Shown in pieces: positions 1 through 7,085 of a stretch of DNA of 27,613 nt. The position numbers and the translations under genes were made by a program. Origin of the DNA: a virus; the IMG/VR virus record IMGVR_UViG_3300046754_000339, positions 1 to 27,613 of that record; one strand, given 5' to 3'. The notes below the pieces were generated by a model. That model was not told the origin of the DNA. It saw nothing but the letters and a program-made list of their open reading frames with translations, and made no database searches. How positions within the stretch are numbered: position 1 is the stretch's first letter; the number at the start of each line of letters is the position of its first letter.

Positions 1-1
1 C

Positions 2-181
2 GGGAAAATGTTCATGTCCAAGTTCGTGATCGGTGCTGAGAAGAACGATTCGCCAACCGGTGAAGCCCCTACCGATGCGATGTGGATCTTCGAATTAGAA
101 GAGTACGGCTTCGATGACGACACGACACTGAGCGGCAACTACTTCCTGCAACTTGATAGCTGTCTGAAGGAGTCAGAGTAA
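2..181 (+). CDS. 3' end of a phage structural-region gene (5' truncated)
   Basis: An open frame runs from the left edge to a TAA stop that shares its last A with the ATG of the next gene (TAATG), giving 59 residues of a C-terminus. The residues are mixed and acidic, ending in a DSCLKESE-type tail, and I do not recognise the family. Its position directly upstream of fibre-like genes and in the same strand and operon makes a virion protein likely, for example a capsid, decoration or fibre component. The start and most of the protein lie outside the window, so no function is assigned. Confidence 0.6.
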   Translation, partial: GKMFMSKFVIGAEKNDSPTGEAPTDAMWIFELEEYGFDDDTTLSGNYFLQLDSCLKESE

Positions 182-477
182 TGGCGAAAAACATAGTTGC
201 TGATCTTCCGCCAAATCCAGCCGACCTCGATGTCGGTGACTTCTGGACAGACACAGGCGGTACCGGTGGCAATCAACTTTTCGTGTGGCAGGGCGACTTC
301 TTTGTGTCGGCGTCCGGTTACGCCGAACAGGTAACAACGACGGCTGACGTAAAGCTGACGAACCCAACGACTCGCGGAGCAACCACTCAGGAAGACGCGA
401 ACGCAATCATCGAACAGCGACTCATGCAACTCGAGACCGAGATTATCGCTGGCACCTATCAGCACGAGAGGAACTAA
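181..477 (+). CDS. Small virion-associated protein with adaptor-like N-terminus
   Basis: This 98-residue protein opens with a segment (about residues 6-45) of the form LPPNPADLDVGDFW...QLFVWQGDFF. That resembles the short beta modules (LPxxPxxGDxW...LWVWDGxxW) common in phage fibre and baseplate adaptor proteins. Related wording recurs in the gene at 1473 (near its residues 170-200) and in the N-terminus of the fibre at 2299. The C-terminal part is predicted helical (DANAIIEQRLMQLETEII). It starts on the overlapping TAATG and is followed after 3 nt by the next gene, so it sits in a tightly coupled fibre block. Function beyond a structural or fibre role is inference. Confidence 0.6.
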   Translation: MAKNIVADLPPNPADLDVGDFWTDTGGTGGNQLFVWQGDFFVSASGYAEQVTTTADVKLTNPTTRGATTQEDANAIIEQRLMQLETEIIAGTYQHERN

Positions 478-480
478 CCC

Positions 481-1461
481 ATGACAGTCATGATTCAAAA
501 GATCGGAAACGGAGTTCCGCAAAACGGCGAATTGAAGCGCGGTGAGCTGGGTCTCGATCTCGGCACGAATACAATCTACTCAAGCTCGAACGGCACCGAT
601 GTCGTCGTGATGGGGATCTCGGAAATCAAGTGGGAAGACATTCTCAATCTTCCCGACTTCATCACGAACATCGATCCGAATGTGCCGGGATATATTGACA
701 TCACCGAGCTGGAAGGTCGCGTCACTGTCAACGAAGAAGACATCGCCGAGCTGAAAGGTTTGGTGATCCCGGATAGCGGCGACTCGCTTGCGGAGCTGAT
801 CGCTCAGAACGCGGCGAACATCGATACCAACACGCAAGGCATCGCGATCAACGTCGGAAACATCGATCAGAACAAGAAGGACATCGAAGCTCTCGAGCTG
901 ACTGTCGACGGTGACGGTTCCGAGGGTTCCGGTCTGGTCGACAAAGTCAGCGACAACGAGGAAGGCATAAAGGACAACGCCGAAGACATCGCCATCAACA
1001 CCGAAGAGATCCTCAAGCTCAAGAATGCTTTGCAGGGTGAGATCACCGGTCTGGTATTGGGCGGAACGTATAGCGCGAAAGATAACGTCATCACAAGCTG
1101 GACCCCGGAAGGCGCGGCGGCAGGACTCGAAATCGGTCAGCCACTTATTGCGGCGACAGAGTGCAAGGGTCTGTATGTAGTCGTCGATGAAGAGGGTGTA
1201 CTCGAAGGGACCGAGGGTGACGGGTCTGACTACTCTTCCGGCGGCAAGGCTAACGGCGACACAGCTTATCCGAACGACTGGCTCGTCTCTGACGGGGTTC
1301 ACGGCTGGATCTTGTTTAGCTTCCACACGGACGCGACCAATTGGGGTCTGATCGGTGGATCGATTGAGAATCAGGGCGATCTGATTTCGATGTTTAACGA
1401 GCATATCAAGTTCACTGACGTCATCGATGGCGGCACCTATACAGCACGTCCGAGCAAGTAG
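481..1461 (+). CDS. Tail/head fibre-type protein with Mtd-N-like start and helical stalk
   Basis: The protein has 326 residues. Residues 5-35 (IQKIGNGVPQNGELKRGELGL followed by DLGTNTIYSS) match the N-terminal motif of many phage receptor-binding and fibre proteins (KxxRGxGVPxSLxxGELxxDTxTxxLY), the type seen in major tropism determinant N-terminal domains. Residues 75-190 repeat AEDIAxN/NIDQNKKDIEAL-type heptads, which suggests a trimeric coiled-coil stalk. The last 130 residues look like a mixed beta domain (YPNDWLVSDGVHGWILFS). The next gene is a paralogue at the N-terminus. It is most likely a fibre or adaptor subunit; the exact site on the virion is unknown. Confidence 0.65.
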   Translation: MTVMIQKIGNGVPQNGELKRGELGLDLGTNTIYSSSNGTDVVVMGISEIKWEDILNLPDFITNIDPNVPGYIDITELEGRVTVNEEDIAELKGLVIPDSGDSLAELIAQNAANIDTNTQGIAINVGNIDQNKKDIEALELTVDGDGSEGSGLVDKVSDNEEGIKDNAEDIAINTEEILKLKNALQGEITGLVLGGTYSAKDNVITSWTPEGAAAGLEIGQPLIAATECKGLYVVVDEEGVLEGTEGDGSDYSSGGKANGDTAYPNDWLVSDGVHGWILFSFHTDATNWGLIGGSIENQGDLISMFNEHIKFTDVIDGGTYTARPSK

Positions 1462-1472
1462 GAGTCGCGCCA

Positions 1473-2306
1473 GTGACAAACACACTCAAGATAAAAAGAG
1501 GAGTCGGGGTTCCTGATAGTTTGGATTCGGGCGAGCTTGCTATCGATACGGCTACCGGCCAACTGTACTCGCTCGTCGCCGGGGTGATCACTGAGATCAA
1601 CGGTGACCCGAAACAAGAATATTCAGACCTCTATATCAACAAGACTGACAAGCAAGACGTGCAGGAAGGTGGCTTCGTCCTGAAATTCTCAGACGACAGC
1701 GACAGCTTACCTTTCGTCGGTCGTATTGGTTACAACGGAGCCGTGACAGACCCGCTCGCAATGGAGGGTTCGTTCATTTACGCCGCAGGCGTCGAGGGCA
1801 TCTTGGCTATCGGTCGCAACGGCGATCTCGAAATGCAGGGCGACAACGTCATTCGAGGGAGAGAACACCGGGGCGGTAAGCCGTTGATGACCGGGTTCGC
1901 TTCCGTCTCGGCTGATGTCTTCCTCGATGCCGACGGCAACTCGATCGAAGGTGCGAACGTCAAGATCGCCGAGAGCGCGCCGACCGACCTCGCGGCTGAA
2001 GGTGATCTCTGGTACTCGACATCCGACAAGGGTTTGTATTGTTACGACGGCCAGTTCTGGTTCGAAGTCACTGGTCGCCAGCTCCCACCAGACACAGTTC
2101 TCTCAGTAAACGGAAGAGTCGGTTCCGTAGTCGTCAGCGCATCAGATGTCGGAGCGGTTCCGGCAAGCACGATGGTCGCGGCGTTCGCCACGCTGAAGGA
2201 AGCCATCACCGAAGAGGATACGGTCGAGGGTCTCCGGTCAGCGGTGATTGACGGGATCGACGCTGTGATCTCAAAGCTACTATCTGAGGTGAATCACAAT
2301 GAGTGA
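1473..2306 (+). CDS. Fibre-type protein, paralogue of the preceding N-terminal module
   Basis: The start is a GTG preceded by AGGAG at 1460-1464, giving 277 residues. Residues 5-35 (LKIKRGVGVPDSLDSGELAI, then DTATGQLYSL) closely match the previous gene and the Mtd-N-type motif. Around residues 170-200 there is a second adaptor-like segment (SAPTDLAAEGDLWYSTSDKG, then a Y/F/W-rich strand). The segment at residues 205-230 (DTVLSVNGRVGSVVVSASDV then GAVP) is the classic VNGKxGxVxLxAxDVGA motif of tail-fibre collars. The stop overlaps the S74 fibre start by 8 nt, so the two are probably co-translated parts of one appendage. Confidence 0.65.
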   Translation: MTNTLKIKRGVGVPDSLDSGELAIDTATGQLYSLVAGVITEINGDPKQEYSDLYINKTDKQDVQEGGFVLKFSDDSDSLPFVGRIGYNGAVTDPLAMEGSFIYAAGVEGILAIGRNGDLEMQGDNVIRGREHRGGKPLMTGFASVSADVFLDADGNSIEGANVKIAESAPTDLAAEGDLWYSTSDKGLYCYDGQFWFEVTGRQLPPDTVLSVNGRVGSVVVSASDVGAVPASTMVAAFATLKEAITEEDTVEGLRSAVIDGIDAVISKLLSEVNHNE

Positions 2307-3495
2307 GCCAGCATTGATCGGGTTCCCAAGCAACCCAAGCGTCGACGATGAATATGACGGCTGGGTATGGGATGGGGCGAAGTGGGTTCAGATTGAGATG
2401 CCTGCGTTCGAGATAGACGACGATCATCTCTTGAAGAAAGCCGAGGACAATATCGTCCCGGCGGAGTTTGCGATTCACGTCGCAGGCGGCGCGATGTTCA
2501 AGTCGAACTCGATGGGCTGGGACGACGTGACCGAGGTGAGATACACCGGGATCGAGACAACTGGCGCGGTCATTGCTGGCTCGTTTGTTGGTGACGGTTC
2601 CGCTCTGACCAATCTTCCGATTCAAGTCCCGGACTCATACACCAAGGCGGAGTCAGACGCGAAGTATCAGTTGCAGGGTGACTACGCTCTCAACGGTGCG
2701 TCATACACGAAGGTCGAGTCGGATGGTAAGTATCAACTGATCGGCGACTACTCTCTCAACGGTGTGTCATACACGAAGGCAGAATCAGACGCGAAGTACG
2801 CGGTGATCGGCGCGTCCTACACGAAGTCGGAATCGGACGCGGCATATCAACCCGCTGGCAACTACGCGCCCGACGGCAACTATGCTCTCGTCGGCGCGTC
2901 ATACACGAAGGCTGAGAGCGACAGCAAGTGGCAACCGAAGGGAAGCTATCAACCGGCTGGCAACTATGCGCTGGTCGGCGCGTCGTATACGAAAGCCGAG
3001 TCCGATAACAAGTGGCAACCGAAAGGAAGCTACGCGTCATCGGGCCACACTCACAGCGAATACGCCGCATCGAGTCACACTCACAACTATGCGGCTGTCG
3101 GCGCGTCCTACACCAAGGCAGAGAGCGACGGCAAGTATGAGCTGAAGGGGCAAGGCGGCGGCGGTAACTTTGTTCCGTTGTCAGGCAACTCAACCATCGC
3201 AGGGACACTCACAGCGACAGACTTTGTCGCGTCGAGTGACGTGCGTCTCAAGACAAACATCAGGCGAGCGCCGCCGGGGATGCTGGCTGGCATCGAGGCG
3301 CGGGAATGGGACTGGAAAGAAACCGGACACAAGGCGGCAGGCGTTATCGCGCAGGAGCTGGAAGCGGCGGGTCTTGGTCATCTCGTGTTCGAAGACGACA
3401 AGGGTTTCAAGGCTGTCGCGTACAACGGTCTGATCGCGTATCTCATCAGTGAGTGCAACGCGCTTCGATCCGAGCTTGAGGATCTGAAGCAATGA
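2299..3495 (+). CDS. Fibre protein with C-terminal S74 intramolecular chaperone
   Basis: This is a 398-residue fibre. The N-terminal 40 residues carry a PSNPSVDDEYDGWVWDGAKW adaptor motif. Residues about 113-281 hold seven copies of an SYTKxESDxKY/W repeat with GDYALNG/GNYALVG spacers, plus an SGHTHSEY/SSHTHNY HxH segment of the kind that binds metal in trimeric needle fibres. The final 87 residues start at SSDVRLKTNIR and contain the hallmarks of the peptidase S74 chaperone (SDxRLKxNI, GVIAQELEAAG, VAYNGLIAYLI), ending in a short coiled coil. In known S74 proteins this domain trimerises, folds the fibre and cleaves itself off before the conserved Ser. It overlaps both neighbours and lies before the connector gene, an unusual place for a tail fibre. 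Confidence 0.85.
   Translation: MSEPALIGFPSNPSVDDEYDGWVWDGAKWVQIEMPAFEIDDDHLLKKAEDNIVPAEFAIHVAGGAMFKSNSMGWDDVTEVRYTGIETTGAVIAGSFVGDGSALTNLPIQVPDSYTKAESDAKYQLQGDYALNGASYTKVESDGKYQLIGDYSLNGVSYTKAESDAKYAVIGASYTKSESDAAYQPAGNYAPDGNYALVGASYTKAESDSKWQPKGSYQPAGNYALVGASYTKAESDNKWQPKGSYASSGHTHSEYAASSHTHNYAAVGASYTKAESDGKYELKGQGGGGNFVPLSGNSTIAGTLTATDFVASSDVRLKTNIRRAPPGMLAGIEAREWDWKETGHKAAGVIAQELEAAGLGHLVFEDDKGFKAVAYNGLIAYLISECNALRSELEDLKQ
2635..3141 (+). repeat. Seven tandem SYTKxESD-coding repeats in the first S74 fibre
   Basis: Seven degenerate copies of a 33-nt unit encoding SYTK(A/V/S)ESD(A/G/S/N)(K/A)(Y/W) occur at about 2635, 2701, 2767, 2815, 2899, 2986 and 3106, separated by short spacers. The first three have a regular 66-nt period and later spacers vary. 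Codon choice differs between copies, so these are old protein repeats and not a recent DNA expansion. Such units normally build a repetitive triple-stranded fibre shaft. Confidence 0.8.
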
Positions 3496-4175
3496 TCCCC
3501 CGGTCAGGAAACATCAAGTTCAGAGAGTTGCTCACCGATTGCGGTGTCAGCACGATGTACGGCAACGGCTATCTCACACAAGCCTCGATCAGAGACAGAA
3601 CCGCCGCGACCACCAGTGGCAATGTCAGCATGTTGGCGTTGCGTGGCACTTGCGTCAGTTGTCACCGGAATTTGAATTCTTCGTGGAACGCGAAGAACTA
3701 CAACACCGGGGTCGCGAATTGCGCTTACTACATGAACCCCGGAAATCTCGAGTGCGATTGCGGTGTGAACTATCTTCGTCTCGGAGCGTCTCGACAGTCA
3801 GATCCTGATCAGTGGAGCGAGTGCCATTATCACGGATACTCAAGCGGCCACACTCGGTTCGCACTCGACGGAAAGATCAAGGGCTTCGGCAGTGCTAACG
3901 ACAAAGGCGCGCCCGGACAGATCAGTGTCATCGCGGCGAGTACCGGATTTCTCTCCGGTGCGCTCGATGTCCTTTGGAGCATTCAATATTACGGCACCTT
4001 TAGCGACAGGCCCGTCAGTGCGGCTCTGAACGTCCCGGTCGGGAAGCAGTACATCACGGTCGCTCACTACCAACTTCTTTATGGCCCCGACCATGTGCCT
4101 TCAAGTGATGGGCAGGCGACCTATGGGAAGAAGTATCTGACGCAGTTCGCAGAAGTCCGGATCAGGGGGGTTTGA
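3492..4175 (+). CDS. Cys-rich fibre-tip-like protein
   Basis: The 227-residue protein starts on an ATGA overlap with the S74 fibre. Residues 2-52 follow the pattern of a common phage structural N-terminus (xPxSGxIxFxxIxTxxG...IRxxT...SGxVSMxxLxG), also seen in the adhesin at 17546. The body contains seven cysteines, including CVSC and CDC groups, and several aromatic residues (NCAYYMNPGN, ECHYHGYSSGHTRF). The C-terminal half is predicted beta-rich. Placement right after a self-cleaving fibre suggests a tip, cap or receptor-binding subunit, by analogy with the second fibre-plus-adhesin pair. I cannot name a family, and the Cys groups could equally bind metal or form disulfides. Confidence 0.6.
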   Translation: MIPRSGNIKFRELLTDCGVSTMYGNGYLTQASIRDRTAATTSGNVSMLALRGTCVSCHRNLNSSWNAKNYNTGVANCAYYMNPGNLECDCGVNYLRLGASRQSDPDQWSECHYHGYSSGHTRFALDGKIKGFGSANDKGAPGQISVIAASTGFLSGALDVLWSIQYYGTFSDRPVSAALNVPVGKQYITVAHYQLLYGPDHVPSSDGQATYGKKYLTQFAEVRIRGV

Positions 4176-4519
4176 TGAGTTTCATTGTTATCGGAAGACG
4201 AATGATCTCTTTGCCGATCGCCACGCGGATCGATGCCAAGACGCTCGAGGACGCGTTGAGTGTTGTGAAGGGAATGCTGGTTACCGAGGAATGGAAGACC
4301 GTCACAGAGGAAGACGGCAGTGAGAGCGGTGAGCGGGTTGTCATGAACGACGGATATCAGGCGTGGTTCTTGATCGATGAGCAGACGTGCGACATCAAGC
4401 GGCTTTATCACAACGCAGACGAGCAACTATGCGTGACGGATTCTGAATCTGCGTTTGAGGTTCTGGGAACCGCGACTGATTACAAATATTACGAGGGCGA
4501 ACCCGATGGCACAGCTTAG
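4175..4519 (+). CDS. Hypothetical protein in the fibre/connector junction
   Basis: This is a 114-residue protein. I choose the ATG at 4175, which overlaps the upstream TGA and follows a GGGGGG stretch at 4165-4170. A TTG one codon earlier is possible. The sequence starts FIVIGRRMISLPIATRIDAK and later has an acidic, aromatic-rich half (DGYQAWFLIDEQTCDIKRLY). There is no recognisable domain, signal peptide or membrane segment. It overlaps the connector gene by 14 nt, so it is part of the structural operon. It could be a small fibre chaperone or neck accessory, but nothing in the sequence decides this. Confidence 0.55.
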   Translation: MSFIVIGRRMISLPIATRIDAKTLEDALSVVKGMLVTEEWKTVTEEDGSESGERVVMNDGYQAWFLIDEQTCDIKRLYHNADEQLCVTDSESAFEVLGTATDYKYYEGEPDGTA

Positions 4520-5231
4520 AGAGATTCACTGGCCGGAGGGTCCGGAGCAAGGCGACCTTCACAGTGAGGGCGGTCGGACGTGGGAATACGTCACGCTTCC
4601 TCCGGGTTCTAGTGTTCACGGCGTTTGGCGTGATGTCGGGTGCCAAGACATCTCGACGGGTCCGGGCTGGGATCTGGATTCAATCAAGGACTGGCTCGAG
4701 ATCAACGTCCCCGATTACGACGACCAGATCATTGCGGCGATGAAGGTGACGATGGCTTTCGTCGAGCGGTACTGCAACCGTCTCTTCGAGTGGCGTGACA
4801 ATCATCAAGAGCTGAAGTTGCCGCAGAAGGGTAACGGATGGCAGTTGCATCTCTGGCCGGTGAGCGGGTCGGTGTACATCGACAGCGTGAAGAACGAGTA
4901 CCTCGTCGACAACGAGCGCGGCGTGATCTGGTTCCCTAATTACCAGCACAAGAACTTCCATCAGCTCCAATACTCCGGCGGCTATAAGGCGGACGAGTGG
5001 CCTGCGGATCTCCTGCAAGTCCTGATGAACGCAATCAAGAACCAGTGGCAGATCAGCACCGGGGGCGAGACGGCGGACAAGGTATCGCGGATCACAATCC
5101 CCGACGTCGGAACCATTTCATACAACGCTGGCACGAGCTGGTCGACTGACATCGGACTCGGTACGAACTTCGGTCCGATCTCTCAGCAAGATCAAATCGT
5201 TCTCAATCTCTACAGGTTGTGGGAATGCTGA
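4506..5231 (+). CDS. Head-tail connector, gp6-like
   Basis: The protein has 241 residues. The ATG at 4506 is preceded by GAGGG with 8-nt spacing, so I prefer it to a longer in-frame start at 4455. After about 60 N-terminal residues comes DLDSIKDWLEINVPDYDDQI, then IAAMKVTMAFVERYCNRLF. This is the helical signature of the HK97 gp6 / SPP1 gp15 adaptor family (short helix with an L-x(2-4)-D motif, then VExYxxR/NR). The downstream beta strands (WPVSGSVYIDSV, YSGGYKADEWPADLLQVLMN) also match. The family forms a ring under the portal to which the stopper and tail dock. The roughly 60-residue N-terminal extension is longer than in minimal members. The following genes fit the canonical neck order. 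Confidence 0.7.
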   Translation: MAQLREIHWPEGPEQGDLHSEGGRTWEYVTLPPGSSVHGVWRDVGCQDISTGPGWDLDSIKDWLEINVPDYDDQIIAAMKVTMAFVERYCNRLFEWRDNHQELKLPQKGNGWQLHLWPVSGSVYIDSVKNEYLVDNERGVIWFPNYQHKNFHQLQYSGGYKADEWPADLLQVLMNAIKNQWQISTGGETADKVSRITIPDVGTISYNAGTSWSTDIGLGTNFGPISQQDQIVLNLYRLWEC

Positions 5232-5542
5232 ACAATCGATCTGACATCCGGGCGAAGTACGAGGCAACGATCGAGACGCTGGGTGTCCCGGCTGTTGTCG
5301 AGAGTATGTCCGGCGACTCGGTCAGTTGCATTGTCGGCTTCAAGACAAGCAACAGTGAAGAGCTGATCGCGGCGTATGGGGTCGGCGTGAAAGTCGTGAC
5401 CGTTCGTGAGCGTGATGTTCCGGTCGTGAAGAAAATGGATCGAGTTCTCGTTGCATCAGAGCGGTACACGATCAACGAAGTATTCCCGGTGTACCTCAAC
5501 GATCTGCTCGTTGGGTGGCGCTGTGTGATCAAAGGGAAGTGA
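5225..5542 (+). CDS. Putative head-tail joining (stopper-like) protein
   Basis: This is a 105-residue protein. I take the ATG at 5225, which overlaps the connector stop, over a GTG two codons upstream. Residues 20-100 are predicted mainly beta (VPAVVESMSGDSVSCIVGFK, VKVVTVRERDVPVV, DRVLVASERYTINEVFPVYL). That fits the small beta-barrel stoppers (HK97 gp7 / SPP1 gp16-like, phage head-tail adaptor) that seal the connector before the tail joins. The assignment rests mostly on size and on lying between the gp6-like connector and the terminator-like gene. Confidence 0.5.
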   Translation: MLNNRSDIRAKYEATIETLGVPAVVESMSGDSVSCIVGFKTSNSEELIAAYGVGVKVVTVRERDVPVVKKMDRVLVASERYTINEVFPVYLNDLLVGWRCVIKGK

Positions 5543-5543
5543 G

Positions 5544-5951
5544 ATGAGTTCGCAATATGTCAGAACTACATTTCGATCGTGGCTTCAGGACGCGCAGATT
5601 CAGACGCCGTACTACGACACGATCAATCTCGAGCAGAACCCATCCGAAGAGACATGGGTCACGGCTTCGTTCGATGTGACGCTTCGTGAGAAGAAAACCT
5701 TTTGCGAAGGGTCGTGGGAAGAAGAGGGGGAAGTGTCCCTCATATTCAACGGAATGGCGGGTGTGGGTGACGGCACACTTCTCGCGATTGTCGAGCTGGA
5801 TATCAAAACACTTCTGAGCTTTCGCGATGCGACTGGTCAGTTGACGATTACCGGAGCGAGTGGCGTCCAAGAGTTTTCAAGCGGCAACGTGAACTCCGGT
5901 TATCAAATCGAATACATCATTGAATACACCTTCTCGGAGAGACAATCATGA
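5544..5951 (+). CDS. Tail terminator-like protein
   Basis: This 135-residue protein begins VRTTFRSWLQDAQIQTPYYD followed by NLEQNPSEETWVTASF. This is the pattern of tail terminators (lambda gpU-type and DUF4128 relatives): a first helix ending in W, then a P, an N..P motif and a W-V-x-V strand. The remaining strands alternate (EGEVSLIFNGMAGVGDGTLL, YQIEYIIEYTFSERQ). Terminators form a ring that ends tail-tube polymerisation and docks on the head. The gene sits immediately before the major tail protein and overlaps it by 4 nt, the expected position. Confidence 0.6.
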   Translation: MSSQYVRTTFRSWLQDAQIQTPYYDTINLEQNPSEETWVTASFDVTLREKKTFCEGSWEEEGEVSLIFNGMAGVGDGTLLAIVELDIKTLLSFRDATGQLTITGASGVQEFSSGNVNSGYQIEYIIEYTFSERQS

Positions 5952-6601
5952 CAGCACATTCAACAGATACCGTCACCTTCTGGCTGACGACCGGGACACC
6001 AACGACCGGGACAATGGGGGCGGCACCAGCTCAAGGGAAGCCGACGTCGATCACGGCAACAACATCAGGCGGAGCCGACGGCGACATCGTTGTCTGCTCT
6101 AACACCAATTGGGGTTCGGTCGACAATGTTCAGATCGTGGACGACTGGTCGAACTCTGGCTTCAAGCTTCTCGGCTGTGACAGCACCAGAGAGACCGTAG
6201 CTTCCAAGGCAGGAAACTTCGCGCACTACAAAGCGGACGCAATGACCAAGCTCTGTCCGTCTGAGTTCACTGATAACTCGAACACACCGGGAACGACCGG
6301 GGTGCCGACGTTCTGTGATCCGACGGCCACGATTGCGAGTTCCGTGGTGGACAGCGGGACAGCAACACTCGTCGGTTATGTAGATACCTGTGACGAGGAT
6401 TACATCGCGCTGTACGAAGCATACCAATTCAAGGACCAGCGTTATCTCCGGATCGACCTTGGCGAAGCTGGCGGCTATCTCATCATGCCGGTCACTGCTC
6501 TTGGCATGAGCTGGGAACTTCCTATCGACGGCGCTGTGCAATATTCGATCGAGTTCGTGAAGGGCAGTGCAACACGCCACGCATTCGGACCTTGCGCCTA
6601 A
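5948..6601 (+). CDS. Major tail (tube) protein
   Basis: This is a 217-residue beta-rich protein whose ATG follows GGAGAG by 8 nt. It has the features of siphovirus tube subunits: an N-terminal strand (DTVTFWLTTGTPTTGTM), a Thr/Ser/Gly-rich surface loop, a central DNSNTPGTTGVPTFCDPTAT segment, and a helix plus strands near the end (EDYIALYEAYQFKDQRYLRI, AGGYLIMPVTALGMSWELPI). The position between the terminator and the tail assembly chaperone supports it. Four cysteines are present, more than usual for a tube protein. It is followed by a 33-nt gap containing a strong GGAGGG Shine-Dalgarno for the next gene. Confidence 0.7.
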   Translation: MTAHSTDTVTFWLTTGTPTTGTMGAAPAQGKPTSITATTSGGADGDIVVCSNTNWGSVDNVQIVDDWSNSGFKLLGCDSTRETVASKAGNFAHYKADAMTKLCPSEFTDNSNTPGTTGVPTFCDPTATIASSVVDSGTATLVGYVDTCDEDYIALYEAYQFKDQRYLRIDLGEAGGYLIMPVTALGMSWELPIDGAVQYSIEFVKGSATRHAFGPCA

Positions 6602-6634
6602 TCATCAACCACATACCCGAGACGGAGGGTACTC

Positions 6635-6892
6635 ATGTTAAAGACAAAGAAGGTAATCATCGAGGACACGGAGTACGAGTTCAGGGAGCCGACAGTTGAG
6701 TCGATGCTCCCTGTTCTCGGGAAGTTACAGGACGACGACAAACGCTTCGAAGCGCAAGTCGACATCCTGAAGCTGACAGTGTTCCTGAACGGGGAGCCGG
6801 TCGGTAATCAGATCGGCATCTCGAAGCTGAATGACTTTGCGCCACACGCGCTCGATGTCTGCGGTATGGGCAGTGATGATGACGCCAGTTGA
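6635..6892 (+). CDS. Tail assembly chaperone, first part (gpG-like)
   Basis: The 85-residue protein starts after GGAGGG. Its opening, KKVIIEDTEYEFREPTVES then MLPVLGKL, resembles the tail assembly chaperone family, whose members begin with a short beta hairpin (xxVxIxGxxYxFRxPT) followed by helices. These proteins coat the tape measure protein until the tail tube is built. The helical middle (RFEAQVDILKLTVFLNGEPV) fits. The C-terminus (GMGSDDDAS) is overlapped by the next gene in another frame, as in the lambda G-GT arrangement. Confidence 0.65.
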   Translation: MLKTKKVIIEDTEYEFREPTVESMLPVLGKLQDDDKRFEAQVDILKLTVFLNGEPVGNQIGISKLNDFAPHALDVCGMGSDDDAS

Positions 6893-7085
6893 AGAGAACC
6901 TCTTTCATCTGGCGGAGCGGTTGCACAAGTGCGTCTGGGAAATCAAACAGATGCCGGTCACCGAATACTTCGGCTGGATCACTCACCTCAACAAGCAAGC
7001 GGAAGCTCGCGACAAAGAGGAGAGGAAGAAGAAGGGTGACATGACTGCCATGTCGCCAGCGGAAATCGTGTCGAGGCTGACGTGA
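6876..7085 (+). CDS. Tail assembly chaperone, second part (gpT-like)
   Basis: From the ATG at 6876 the frame encodes 69 residues; the open frame itself extends upstream to 6831. The motif ERLHKCVWEIKQMPVTEYFG then WITHLNKQAEARD is the MxxxEFxxWxAxxxxxxE pattern of T-type tail chaperone domains. The tail is highly basic and charged (DKEERKKKGDM). In lambda and many siphoviruses this half is made only as a fusion to the first half by ribosomal slippage. Here it lies in the +1 (equivalently -2) frame relative to the first half and overlaps it by 17 nt. The in-frame ATGATG has only a weak ribosome site, so both independent initiation and frameshifting are possible. Confidence 0.55.
   Translation: MMTPVEENLFHLAERLHKCVWEIKQMPVTEYFGWITHLNKQAEARDKEERKKKGDMTAMSPAEIVSRLT

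Noticed and set aside
580-1485. Antisense frame of 301 codons opposite the 481 fibre gene
   Set aside because: Asp/Val/Arg-rich mirror of the coiled-coil codons, with no protein features.
481-2306. Diversity-generating retroelement target, suggested by the Mtd-like N-termini
   Set aside because: No reverse transcriptase gene, template repeat or AAY-rich variable repeat is visible in the window, and the N-terminal motif is widespread in non-DGR fibres.
2635-3141. CRISPR-like array
   Set aside because: Repeats keep the reading frame, vary in codons and encode a fibre shaft. Spacers are protein repeats, not unique sequences of equal length.
6860-6892. Lambda-style -1 slippery site (GGGAAAG-like)
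   Set aside because: No such heptamer is present near the overlap, and the second frame is +1/-2, not -1.
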